64,000 nucleotides of DNA from positions 62,001-126,000 of the forward strand of contig JAAEAF010000231.1 of NCBI GenBank assembly GCA_011037195.1, read 5' to 3'. Below, in pieces: positions 1 to 12,100 of this stretch (position 1 is the first letter of the stretch; each line of letters opens with the position of its first letter). The DNA comes from Triatoma infestans. Taxonomy: Eukaryota > Arthropoda > Insecta > Hemiptera > Reduviidae. The position numbers and the translations under genes are program-made. The notes under the pieces are model-generated. The model searched no databases, was not told the origin of the DNA, and was given only the letters and a program-made list of their open reading frames with translations.

Positions 1-1204
1 AGTGAGTGAAATTCTAATAAACGGTAACTCTCTAATTGAAGATAGCTCCAGCAGAGAAGATGATGACCCACCATTCTCTTGTGGACTCAGAAGAAAGAGG
101 TTAGTGAAAGATTTCGCTTAGAAAATTAAGAATGACAAGAAAAAATTAACATAAATCCTTTTTAATAAAGTATTTCATAAATGAAATGGTCAAAAGATTT
201 TATTAGTGCATTTCTCTCCAGTGCAAGTAGGAGGCCTATTGGACCAGGGTGTCGTATAAGAAGATTCAAGATTCCTCCTCCACTTCCACATTCAGATGAG
301 GAGAATACGTCTGAAAGGAGCCACAGCAGAAGTTCAACATTAGAGAGTAATCCACCCCCTGTAAAGGTATTATTATTTTCTTAGTTTTTATGTTTTCTTC
401 CTCTTTTTCTTAAATTCTCTGGAGGAGAATGACTTCAGCGAATTCTTGTTTATATACTTTCACTTGGTTCTAAAATTTTACGGTCTTTCCCGTAGTTTTT
501 ACCGCGCTTTTTCCGCTTATATGTTTTCCATATAATTCTGTGTCTGCTTATGCTTTGAGAATTTTAGGAGTTTCATCCATAGCTATAGCTTTTCTATCCT
601 TTCTATGCATCCTTGGGCTACGACCAATCCAATTCCATTTTTTATTTTTAAATGTGAGTTTCTAGGAGCTACTGATTTTTTTTCTTTCGTTAGTGCACCG
701 GTAGCTGTCAAATTTTGCATATACTATACAATATAATTTTTAATTAAACATAAAATTTTTCGAAGCTTTGAAGCTGATAATAGATCTCTAGACTCTCCAT
801 GTTTCCCGATACATTAGTAGGCACAGATTTAACATTTATACAAAATGTCTTAATTTTATTTGGGTGATGATAGTTTTTTGTATTCCATCATAAATAGAGA
901 CTACTGTGCGAACGCTTCGTTGATTTTTAATACTGCCTTTGAGATTTTCATTAGTCGCAACAGTTCACCGACAGTACTTCCCTATCTCCTAGTAAATAAT
1001 GTCCCAAGAATGGAAGACTCACATTCGACAATTTGCTTTTTGAAATGTTAAACCATTATAAACCTTTATAAAGCATTATTTTACCATAGGTTTTTCTTTT
1101 TACAGAGAACTGGAAGTGACCGCAGTTCAGAATCAGATTCAGATGATTTGAGCGAAATAACAATTGCGTCCCAAATAGGACATGTGCAAGCGGCAATTGC
1201 ATAA
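1..1204 (+). CDS. 3' part of an unrecognised gene (three last coding exons)
   Basis: I do not recognise this protein. Three exons join in frame: 1-99 (open at the window edge), 222-366 and 1106-1204. The donor after 99 splits a codon 2+1 and the acceptor at 222 restores it. Exon 2 ends in phase 0 at a GT donor (367) and exon 3 follows a pyrimidine-rich acceptor ending TTTTTACAG. The visible 113 or so residues are low-complexity and hydrophilic: an acidic patch (SSSREDDDPPF), a basic run (GLRRKR), a proline stretch (KIPPPLPHSDEE), a serine and acid-rich piece (SDRSSESDSDDLSEI), and the C-terminus SQIGHVQAAIA before TAA at 1202-1204. No domain or membrane segment is visible. A likely AATAAA lies about 370 bases downstream. 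The exon structure is well supported; function is unknown. Confidence 0.6.
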
Positions 1205-1575
1205 ATCCTAAAGTAAAGAAATCCCCTTTTGTATATATTTGACCCTTAATCAATGCTTAATTGTAATTATATTTTTACTTTCTCTTACCCCTGTAAAAGA
1301 AAGTATTTTTTTTGTTTTGTTAAAGAGGAGTACAATATGAACACAAATTAGAAGTACCTAAATTACTCGTAATTTTAGTTAGATATATATATATTATATA
1401 TATAATTTTTTGAATAATTTTTTCATGAGTAATCCCTCCATTTTGTTTGTATGTTTTTATATTTTATAAAAATTTATTGAAGTGAGAAATTACTGTAAGA
1501 CTGTGATTATAAGCATTCCTTTCTTTTTCTTCTTCCTTATTTTTTCTTTTTGTTTATTTTGTTTCATTGAGAAAC

Positions 1576-1581
1576 AATAAA
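1576..1581 (+). promoter_or_regulatory. Candidate poly(A) signal of the left-edge gene
   Basis: AATAAA in an AT-rich 3' flank, about 370 bases after the stop codon at 1202-1204. It is the first canonical hexamer on this strand in a suitable position. AT-rich DNA produces such hexamers by chance, so this is a candidate only. Confidence 0.4.
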
Positions 1582-4245
1582 GCTCATTTATTAGTAAAAA
1601 TTTGTATTATTAAGAAAACAAAAGAAAGCTATCACCTGAAGATTGCTCATTAAAAGCAATTGTCATTAGCTAAAAACATTTTTAGTTTAATTTAGTAATT
1701 GTGAAGTATTTATTTCAGTTTTTTTTTTTATTATTATTATGCTATTATTATTGTTTCTATGTATTTAACAATTTGTTTAGATGTACTTAAGTTTTGTGGA
1801 AGATATTTTTTTACCTATGATATTACTGTATATGAAAAGGTGATAATTATTTGTTGTTTTTTTTTTTTTGTTTCTCATATTAATAATATTGGTACTTTTG
1901 AAAGGCACATGTACATTAACTTCTACAATGCAACATGATTTAGTATACTTTTTTTTAAGCGAACTTTGTTTAAAAAAAAAAAACAAACAAACAAACCAAA
2001 ACAAAACCTAATAGAGTATATTGAAAAGTTTTCTTAACATTCTTTTTCACTTGATAAGAAATAAGTATATAGCTTACAATGATCATAGTTATAGATGTAG
2101 ATGAAATCATTGGAGTCATGTAGTTGCTAAGCTGCCTTCGGAATAATGAATTTATTCATACTTTCATATTTGCATCTGACTTATTTATCAGACTGTATTA
2201 TTTTGTTAATAAATACTGACATAACTGTTATAATATATAATATATATATACGAGGAACTATTGAAATTGTAATGTACGAGTAGATCTCCGATAAAAGTTG
2301 TGCTATATAAATTATATATTTATTATACTGTAAATGTATAGTTCCTGCTGTAAGTTTTTATTAATCCATCCATTTTTTTTTTTTTTTGAGTAGATATAAA
2401 ACACAAATATATCCAGAGAGAATCAGGATGAGTGACTGTCATTAAATATTATATGAGTACGTGAAGTAGAACTATAAATAAATTATTTAGAGAATCATTA
2501 GCATATATATTGTATGTAATAGATGAACTCACGATATTGTATATATTGATAAAATTAAAAATATAACTGCCTACAACTAAAAGGTTAGTTCAAGGGCTGG
2601 TTGGTTAAGATTCAATTTCAGCTTCTGACTGCGCTTTTTGGACTTAATCTATGAAAATCGACTGAAATGTCATGAAAGTTACTGCAAATTAAGTCCTAGA
2701 TTTTTTTTTCTACATAGACAGCAATACAAATATTAAATAAAAATAAGCATGTTTCAAAATAATAATAATAAAAAAATTTTAAGTGATAAGAAATTTTTAT
2801 TCTTTTTGTAGTAACATATTTTATATATTATATTTGTAATTTTGTTTAGATAATACAAAAAAATCCTCTGTTAAATTATGATTATGAAGGTGATTATAAT
2901 ACAAAAAACTTGTATTAATAAATAAAACACTGAAATATTGCCCTTCAGTGATGTAAATTCACTGAAAATTGTTTTATTTTTAGAATTACAATGTAATTAA
3001 TTTAAAAAAAATATTCTTGTGTCAACCAACTTTTATTGCCTTTTTTTCGACGTTTTAAATTATTATGAGTAGGACTTATATAGTTGCTAAAAGTTTTGCT
3101 TTCTTATGGGTTTGTCTATTTGCAGCCACGACCCATCTTTTGCTGCATACTGTACTAAGTATCTTTGAAATTCCTCTATTAAGTTAATAATAATAAAATA
3201 TTTTAAATATTGAAGAAATTCTAATCGTTTTCCAGCCTATGTCTCAGGAATTGAGATAAAATCAATTTAGTAATTGCTATCTTACAATTTAATATTACTA
3301 ATAACAAAGAAATCTGGAAACTCGTTCATGCACTTTAATGACATTCTATAGAATTATGGTCTTTCTGAAACCATTAATGTTTTCCCATTACTTACTTACT
3401 TAAGCAAATCTACAACCCAGGAGTGCCTTGGCTTCCGTTTAATCCGCCTCCATACATCTCTATTGCTCGCTTTACATTTCCAACTTCCAACTCTCAGCCA
3501 AATCATACATATTCCACCTCTTGCAACCATGTCCCATCTCTTCTGGTCGACTTCTTCATCGTATACCAATCAATGAGCTGTGTAAAATTTTTTAGGGCAT
3601 TCTTTCAATGTTTTTATAAAGTGCAACCTTGTTTTAATAAAGTGAATAATGTTTTGCTTTTTATACAACTCATCATTTTTGTGTCAGTTCATATCCTACT
3701 CTCTACTTTTCGTGTAAAGTTCCAAATGTGTTTTTTAAAACTTTCCTTCCAAAGATATTGAGATCGTTTATAGATTTTGTATTTATTATCCATTGGTAGG
3801 TTACACGGGTCTCTCCAATGTTTGGTACAAGTTGTATTTTTGTTTTCCCTGAAATTAACTTACTCTTAAATAATTTTATATTGGCAAAGTTGGCTCTGTT
3901 CTTGCCATTATTCCCCTGTTTATTTCAGAGATTTTGTTTTCATTATTTACTCGTACCCAAATATATATAATGATTTATGTTTTCACATTTGAAACCACAA
4001 ATCGATATGAACTGTTCATTTCTGTTAATAAATTTGCAGTTACCTCATACATTGTTTTATTTTAATTATTAATCTTTAGGCTATCAGGTTACCTTTGTTT
4101 AAGGCAAACAGAATTTCTGTCAATGTCTCCATATTTCACCTGCGTATCTCCATATTTCCAGACATATATCATCTGCGTATGCGCAAATCCTGTTGGTAAT
4201 ATTACATTTACATTAAATTTTTCGGTAATTGTGAGTTCTAGTGAC
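1582..4245. other. AT-rich non-coding DNA
   Basis: I see no gene here. The stretch is AT-rich with TA-dinucleotide runs (near 1385-1410 and 2230-2260) and poly-T tracts. Around 3390-3570 there is a less AT-rich patch with a CTTACTTACTTA motif that may be a retroelement relic, but no reading frame in it is convincing. Confidence 0.5.
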
Positions 4246-4249
4246 CCCT

Positions 4250-4840
4250 ATATGGTGGTCAAAACCCCTCCCAATAGCCACAAATGACTTTCGATTAATT
4301 ACATATCGATATTTTATCCTAATCTGTATGTTACTTTCTTTTACATTTTTCTCATTTTTTATCATTGTTTTCCAAGCTTTGTTTACAATTCAACACAGTA
4401 TTTACATGTTTCTCATTTAATTTTTGTTCCTTATTCGTTTTTTTTTTTCTTCTAACAACATTCATTCACACACATAAAAATTAGCGGACAATTTCCCATC
4501 ACTGCAAGTTGTGTGATGTCTTCTCGGATTAGGTGAGGTACATAAATACATCTGTTATTATTACTATTATTAATTTGGACACTATGTGCTATATAAACAC
4601 ATTTTATACAAATTTTTCAGGTATAAATTGTTTCTTTTTTACCTTGCGACATGTGTTGTCAGGCCAAAGAAAAAAATAATTTATTATTATTTAAATAGTT
4701 TCTTAGGATATAATGAGAACACCAAAGTATAATTCCATACTGTCGATAGAATGGATTCTATTTGATTGTGATATTAGGGCGGTAGTTGTGTGTGGGGTAT
4801 GTAGAACAGTGTCCATGGCAAAGGTCACTAGAACTCACCT
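4250..4840 (+). repeat. Dispersed repeat family A, copy 1
   Basis: This stretch matches, in the same order, sequence at about 31305-33195. Shared blocks include ATTGTTTTCCAAGCTTTG near 4364, TGCAAGTTGTGTGA near 4504, TAGTTTCTTAGGATRTAAT near 4698 and GTAGAACAGTGTCCA near 4800. In the second copy the blocks are pushed apart by another repeat at about 31540-32460 and by a fold-back insert. Copy 1 therefore shows the uninterrupted arrangement. No coding capacity is visible, so it is probably a non-autonomous element or a relic. Confidence 0.65.
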
Positions 4841-5520
4841 TTAACATTGAAATTGAAATATTTATTTACAAAAAATAATATACACATCAAATGTACATAC
4901 ATAAATACAATAGAGCTTCAAGTTACATAGCTTTTATGCTCTCGCTTAACGTTAAACATTATACTTTACTTAATTATAAAACTAAGGAACAATCAACGAA
5001 AAAATAAAATTAAAAACCCCTGATTCTATTACATAATGAAGGGCTATGTTAAAAGAGGGTTGCTGACAAGGCATACTCTTGCTTCAACCCAAAACTTACA
5101 GCAAGTTACCGCTGATATTATTGCCAACAAGAACCTTAGTGTTTCTGCCACTTAACGTCATTATTGCCAACTTCACTAATTTGGAAGGTTAATAGGGCGT
5201 TTATCAGGGTTTCCTATTTACGCTATCGTATAAGCTTGCAGTAATTTTTTCCAGGGTTTCCCTCGCCAAACTATTTCATTTACGCCTATAAATTATGAAA
5301 AAAATTAATTAAATTACTTTTTAAAATTTTAAATAGTACTTAAACCTACAAACAATATTTAACATTTAACAAAGTAAAATTTCATGCCGTCAAATTAACC
5401 TTAAAATATAACTTCAGAATTTACGCATTGAATATTTACAATCAAATTCAGTCATTAAATTTAAATATATACAGTCAACAATAGAACTTGCAGTAACTTA
5501 CAAATAGCACACGCATGTCT
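4841..5520. other. Non-coding DNA, nothing recognised
   Basis: Apart from a slightly GC-richer patch at about 5010-5280, this is AT-rich sequence without a convincing reading frame, tRNA-like box or repeat partner that I could find in the window. Confidence 0.4.
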
Positions 5521-5524
5521 ACTT

Positions 5525-5710
5525 TATACTATATAATAAAGAGTATACCTTCTTGTCAATTCATCCGTGACCATTTTTGAATTAGTTTCTTGTAGGGCTA
5601 CCAAGTCATATTAAATTTAATAACTCGTTTAGCAACTTCATCCATTTTATCTAGCTGTCCGTATATTCCATGTAGTATAGTCAAATACGGGTGCCTTAGT
5701 CGTTAATGTT
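5525..5710 (-). pseudogene. Relic of a LINE endonuclease N-terminus
   Basis: The minus strand reads, with one stop and a frame change, TTWNIYGQLDKMDEVAKRVI, then KFNM, then ALQETNSKM. This resembles the start of the apurinic-type endonuclease of RTE-like and related non-LTR retrotransposons, where a TWN..G.. start is followed by a helix and the conserved ALQET. A TAG interrupts the frame between KFNMTW and the ALQET segment. No reverse transcriptase is nearby, so this is a short dead fragment. Confidence 0.45.
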
Positions 5711-6279
5711 TTCCTATCATTTTGGTTACATGCATTTTCTCAAAACAAAAAAAGTTAGACTAAAACAACAGTTAAGTAAGTGACAGCAACAATAAAGTTA
5801 CGGCTAAAAATATTCCACTGAAAAATAAAGGAAATATCTCGAATTGCAGGATTATAACTTTCAGAACTCCCATTTGCTTTAAATTAATTCAAATTGGAGA
5901 TTTTATCAAATTTGCAAACTGAATATTTAATTCAAATTTAGTTAGCATTAATGTGAATAAAAAGTGGTTTTAGTCTGATTAGACTAAAAGTCCAGTATTT
6001 TGAAAAATATCTTTTAATGTATTTTATCTGAAACTAATGAAGTACCACCATCCAAAATGGTTACTGCATTATTAAAAATTTAAATTGATTGTACTTTTTG
6101 TAAAAATTCAACTTACTAATTCGCCAAATGATAGCAGAGAATATGTCTCCTTCCCCACGAACATTGCCCTCAACAAATAGCCATAAATAATAAATCTATT
6201 TAGTAAAAGAACATAGTCGCACTCGAGCTAAGCTCTGGGGCAAAAACGGCAAATGGTTATGCCAGGTCTGTGTAAGAGA

Positions 6280-6575
6280 AGAACAGAGAAACCGGGGTTT
6301 AAGAAGGTATCAGATTTGTCTGATAGCAGACCTGTTTACAGGGCATGATAGGCTCAAAAAACATCTGCACAAGGTGGGGTAAATTGAGTCGGAGCCCTTG
6401 TGCAGACTATGTCAAGAAGAGGAAAAGACGGCCACCCACCTGTTGTTTGTGTTGCAATCGGTAGATTGCAGTACGAGATCTTTGGCCCGTTGAGACCGGA
6501 GGATATCGTATTGCAAGAAGGACTGGTGGTGAAGGACCTGGACCTCATGAAAAGAGGAGGATTCCACTACTAGAC
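6280..6575 (+). pseudogene. Relic of a LINE ORF2 C-terminus
   Basis: The plus strand reads GHDRLKKHLHKVG, one stop, then ESEPLCRLCQEEEKTATHLL, the typical cysteine/histidine C-terminal motif of RNase H-bearing non-LTR retrotransposons (C-x2-C followed by a histidine). The frame after that decays. Just downstream (6575-6650) sits a fragment with a tRNA-like A box (GGCTCAATGG) but no good B box. No other part of this LINE lies next to it. Confidence 0.55.
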
Positions 6576-7542
6576 AAGGGGGTTGGCTCAATGGATAGGC
6601 TGCAGTGTCTGGATTAGAGCCCCCCCCCCTGCGTCATTCTAATTCTAGTAAAAAAAAAGTAAATATTTAAAAATTATACATAAGTCATGCTACGATTCCT
6701 GATATGAATGACCTCCAAAGAAACAGAAATTATATTTTTGTATATCGAAATTGATAGGCAAGTAATGATTCAATTGATGGCTAAGTATAAAAAAAAAATA
6801 TTTTAAGAAATTTTTCAAGAACCAAGTTTAAATTTTAATGAATTTTCAAAAAAAACTTCCTTTCATTTACAAAATTTATAATTAATTATGAAAAGGAACC
6901 AAAATATTTGTTAACGGTAAGTCGAATCAAAATTTAATAAGAGCACTGTAATAGACAGGGTTACGTTACAAGTTCATGCTGAGACCTCACTTTGAAGCTT
7001 GTCCTTAAAAGCTCACCTGCTCTTTCCCTTAAAAGCAGTTGCAAAACAGAATACTTTTTCAAAATTTATGTTACAGTTTTTTTTTTTGTTTTTTTTTTTT
7101 GTGAATAACATCATACACCACTCATATGAGTACTACATGAATTCCTGTATCTGATGGGTATATTAAATAAATTAGTTTTCGTAAATGAAAGTGACAGAAT
7201 CAGGAACGTTAAAGTGTCTATACGTATGGTAATAGTGTTGAGAATGTAAAGTCTAATTTTCTAGAAACTTGAAGATTTCGACAATGAATTTTACAAATTC
7301 AGAAAAGAATTGAGGCTGTAGTAAAATAGATTTTGTAGGAGGTCAGCGCACGCCTTGAGGAGTACATGCCTTGCAGGAAGGATGCTTGTGCATTCAAACA
7401 ACAAATGATCTCGTCTGCCGCGAGATCCGATCGCAGGAACTTATGTCACAGTATAAGCACATCAAAGAACAGTGTGTCTCATCTCAATTTAAATAGTTTC
7501 TATCACAAGATCTCAAAACGTATGAAGCATGCAACAGGAAAA

Positions 7543-7700
7543 GGATTAGTTCAGTTGTAGCGCTCTGGTCTCCCACGCGGAGGTCCCGGGTTCGAGTCCA
7601 GCAGTCTGCCCTGAAATTTTCTCTTCCTAAGAGCCTCTACAGCTCACTCTCTGAATGCACTAAGAAGGCTTCGGGCGCCACTGACCATAAATATTGACCT
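7543..7700 (+). repeat. tRNA-derived SINE, copy 1
   Basis: The head GGATTAGTTCAGTTGTAG (A-box-like) is followed about 35 bases later by a good B box, GGTTCGAGTCC. The body has the family's TTCCTAAGAGCCTCTACAGC segment. Compared with the copy near 51055-51305 the body is shortened and diverged. It has no acceptor-stem 3' side, so it is a SINE head and not a tRNA gene. Confidence 0.75.
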
Positions 7701-7767
7701 GAAAATAAAACATTATCACGCAAATAAATTATGATTATATCATTCATTAACTCTGAAGTAAAAAGAG

Positions 7768-8470
7768 AAAATTCTGGTGTGAAAACACACTATTTTCTCT
7801 TACTCTAATTAACAAGAAATTTCTTTGAAATTGCTACATAACAATGTTTATTTAGGCTGGCTATAAAAATGGTAGTGGTGATTTTAGTTGTGCCTGAGCG
7901 GCCCTATGTGGAGCGCTCTATGTCAGAACCAAGAAACCTTGTACAAATTTAATACTAACATCTAACATACCTCCAATACTCTTCTAGAATCAATTTATTC
8001 AGAAAAATGTTTGAAATAAATGTATATGTTTCTATCTATTCAGCAAGCATTCCAGTTTCAAAGAAAGTAGTTGTAACCGTTTTCGAGAAAACTCTATAAA
8101 CCTATTCTGTAAAATCGCACATCCGGTTAACCGACTTTCAAATTTGGAATTTATTCAATGCTTCTGTGTATTAAAATTATGTATGTGGTAAATAAACCAC
8201 GTACTACACTGAAATGGTACTTTAGAGAAAAGAATAATGCCAATGTTCTCCCACAGCCCCGAAAAAATCAATTTGCCTGAGAAACTAAAAGTGATAGGCA
8301 TTTATATGTTTCAGTAAGAGGAAGTATAACGATCGTGTCAGATTTTCGAAATTGAGGTTCACCGGAAAAATATGTTTTGGGGTCGGTCCACTAAAAAAAA
8401 TATGTTTTTAGCGAATGCCTCTATGTTTGTGTGTAAGTATGCCTGCTGCTCACAAATTTTGTCAGTGATA
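7768..8470. repeat. Dispersed repeat family B, diverged copy
   Basis: The stretch begins TCTGGTGTGAAAACACA with TTTCTCTTACTCTA, as at 31540. It continues with blocks shared with 31600-31800 (AAATCGCACATCCGGTT; ACTTTAGAGAAAAG) and ends with a segment containing AGTAAGAGGAAGTAT and TTCACCGGAAAAATATG. That last segment is inverted relative to its position in the 31540-32460 copy, so this copy is rearranged or composite. No coding sequence is seen. Confidence 0.6.
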
Positions 8471-9041
8471 AGTATGACCAAAGAATTTTGGGGCCTAAAT
8501 TACTTGCGCCTAGAACGTCCACACATTTAAATGAGATGTTAAATACAGGAAAATGATAAAAGTATAAAACATATTACTTTTAGTATATAAACTTAGCATA
8601 ATTGTAGAATTTAAAAAAGCTTGGGTTTCCAGAGGTTTAGTATTTGATAAATCCTCAGAAGTTTATCTTATATTATCAGGGTAATCTGAAAAATTTTAGA
8701 GTTACTATATTATCGATGTTAGTAAAGGTTTTCGACATAATCTGCGATATTGTTGAATAGCCAGGTTAACATCGATATGGTGAAGTCTGATGTAAAAGAA
8801 AAAAAAAATTGCATGTTTGGTAGTAAAGACGGCCATGTTGAGTGTACGGAAAGAAATTTTCTACTGGTTAATTTCAATTTGATAATGAGATTGTTGGGGA
8901 AAGTTTGAATGCAGTATGAATATCTTTTCTAGGTTGTGTGTCTAAGGATATTAATGGTCATTCATTCTAGGTTTCATTCATGCTGCGTTTACCTTATAGT
9001 ACGTTTCATAGTAAAATGCTAAACAAAAATTTTTGCCTATG

Positions 9042-9166
9042 ATGCCAGGATTTCGTCAGAAGGTTGCAGGGTTTATTCGTCAATTGTCAAACCCTCCCGA
9101 TAATAGGCCTTGCGATAAACAACAATCTAAATCCAATGAATGTTTTATACAGCGCTATCTAAATGG
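9042..9166 (+). CDS. First coding exon of the PP2C-like gene
   Basis: This exon lies in an open frame of only 55 codons, so simple ORF searches would miss it. ATG at 9042-9044 opens MPGFRQKVAGFIRQLSNPPD. The donor at CTAAATGG/GTATTT leaves two bases (GG) of a codon, and the acceptor TTTTAG at 9241-9243 supplies the third (C), making a glycine and then QDNGRDEPK. The intron is 77 bases. The phase match and a plausible N-terminus support it; no transcript evidence is available. Confidence 0.75.
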
Positions 9167-12100
9167 GTATTTGAATTTTATATGCTTCATTATTTTTACG
9201 GCATGTTACTGATGTTATAGAATGTGGTTTGTTTGGTTTTTAGCCAGGATAACGGTAGAGATGAGCCTAAAATCGTGCATGGGAGAACTCCCCAGCAATT
9301 GCCACCAAAGACTATCGGGACATTGTCTAAACCTGTTCTCTCAGCAATGACAGGCCCTAATGGTGGCCTCACCACAGTAAACAAGAAAAGAAGGCATCTC
9401 TCAATCAGTGATCCTGACGTTAGATTCATTGATACAACTGATGAAGATTCACCACCAGGTAATATTTTGTTTGAATATTTTAAAACTTTAAATAAATAAA
9501 TATCATATTATCTTCGTAGTTGTATCAGTCATATATTTCTATGCCTCATTTTTAATTAAAATTAACTGTTTTTAATTTATTTAATTGTAACTTATTTGAC
9601 TTTAATGAAATATATTTTTATAGGAAGTCGGGACGCAAATTCTAACACTTCGACTGTCAATTGTAATCTGGTGCCTTTACAAAAATGCGAAAGTACTCCA
9701 AATGCCGTTGAATTAGTGCGCTGTGGCAGTGGCGATGCATGTGAAGAGTCCGTAATAATTGCTGGCGTAAGCGATTGGGAATCACCAACCAGTAATGCCT
9801 ATGGACGTTCGGTATCCTTATACGAAAAGCATCCAGTGACAGGTGTTCCAGCTGGAGAGCCAATAGCTGACTGTTTCGCAGTAGTTTCTCGTAAAAATTC
9901 TGCCATCTTATGTTTGGCCGATGGAGTCAATTGGGGCGCCAAAGCGAGTTTAGCAGCAAAAGCAGCAGTCCATGGCTGCGTTGATTATCTAAACCAAGCT
10001 TTGTTTGGGGCTCATGCAGTCGCAAGTACCACGGTAATTTAGCTAATTATATAGAATTTTGATTGAAAAAATTTAAATTGTTTATTCATTTTGTTGCACC
10101 CACCTCAGTAAAGATATTATTTTAAAACAGACAACAACTACAGGCATATTAAAGTAGTTTTATTGAATTAGCTAACAAAGAAATTAAATTATTATCTTCT
10201 TCCTCTTCTTTACAATACCAAATAATCTGGTTTAACAAAAATTCGCCTCTCACCAATTGAAACAAACACACTGCAGTTCTTTTCAAACTGCAGACATATT
10301 TTCATAAAACTTTGCATTTTTACTAGATATTTGGTTGACTATATATTTTAAGGAGAACTTCTATTAAATAGTAGCATGAGAGAAAAGCTAGCTTCTCCCC
10401 CCCTCCCCCCAATCGTTTACAGGAAAAAAATTTGCAAATAAAGCGACTTTTATGAACTGTTTGGTATATCAGGTTTAAAGACCTAAACGACATTGAGTTG
10501 TTGTGTTGGCTGAAAAGCATCTGAGATATTTTCCATGATAGCCGGCTTCTTTTTGTAGTCATCGATGGGTTTTTGGGCATTTGCCCATCATCAGGATGTT
10601 TTTGTCATAACAGTGTGATAACATAGACTTGGACAGAGCAAATTACACAAGAGTGTATCAACTAAATTTGCAGGCTATCACAATGAGGTTCCTGACCGTT
10701 AACTTCCTATTCACTCACAATGGCCAATTTCACCACTGTGGGATCTCTTAACATGTATTTTTGATGGAAACTCAAATAAAGAAATTTGACACGATTATAT
10801 TAGTCCACTTATAGTAATAAGAGAATGTAAAAATTTAAAGTAAGTATTCTTACGTTGCAACAAATATTTTTACATTATATTTGTATATATATATATATAT
10901 TTTTAAATTTGAGCAGAATAATTAACTAATCGAAAAAAATGTATTTCTTACTATTAACTGTTGATTGAGGCTGTAGAAATAGGTTGTAAAAAAGTAAATA
11001 GTCTTGAAAAAGAATAACAAAGTAGTACTTATTGATTCACTTATCGTCATTATTTAGTTTTTATTTGAAGAATTAGTTTTTTATTAGAAGATTTAGTTTT
11101 TATTTATGGCCTTACTGGGAGTTAACAATTTCGAAACAGCTTTTGAAGTTATTGATATGCAGTATCAGCAAAGGAAAAATGTGAAATTGCTAGTACCTTG
11201 GAAAAAAAAAGCCTGTTTCAAATACTCGCAAGGAGAAACTGATGGGCGTAGCTCCTGGACGTCACGATCCTCCGGATTCCTACAGTCATCGATCCCACGC
11301 ACAAAACAGTATGCACATACACACACAAACTAATAAGCACATTTACAGTACAAATCCTGTGGTTGCCATCACAACGAAAGCTAAAGCTGGTCTGAAAGTT
11401 CAAAGGAATTGTTCTGGGATTACATTTATGAAATGAACGATAGAACACATGAACTCACATGAAACCGGCTAAACGATATAAGAGACATCGATTAAGAAAT
11501 ATGTTTAAAATAGAAAGAAAATCAGAAATATGATTTAGGTGTTGTACAACTTGGGACATCTTGTACAAAGTTCTTACAACAATTACAGTTAAAATTTTAT
11601 CTAATAGGAAGCATTTGTTGCTCTGCTGCGTTCGTTTCATGCAGCGCACAACCTTATTCTTGAAGAGAATGGTATGCTGACAACCTTGACGGCAGTTTTA
11701 GTGTTACCACTTGTTGCGCCACAAAGGTACATAGCTTGTGCTTGCAATGTGGGTGACAGCCTCGCATATGTTTATAGCCACAAGCACGGTGTCAGAGAAA
11801 TTACTCAAGGTAATTTATCAATCTTTCATGTCTCTAATTTTGATTCTCTTAGCTAAATATTGGGGTTAGCATAAATATGTTCCTTGTGATATACATAGTT
11901 AAAAGTCTTTGCCCGAAAATTAACACAAAAATAAAATGTTTAGGATCACACGATGTTCATCGTATGCGTGACATGCGCGATGCACTTGGTGCTCTTGGAC
12001 CTGTCGATGGAACTAATCCAGAACTCGCAAATCTGACTTGTGCGATGACGGAAGTAGAACCTGGCGATATTGTATTTATCACATCTGATGGCGTTTCAGA

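Noticed and set aside
3423..3761. Open frame of 112 codons
   Set aside because: Composition is erratic and no motif is recognisable; the DNA looks like a decayed retroelement patch followed by AT-rich sequence.
7366..7560. Open frame of 64 codons upstream of the PP2C-like gene
   Set aside because: It runs into the tRNA-like head of a SINE (7543-7700) and has no recognisable feature or splice phase linking it to a gene.
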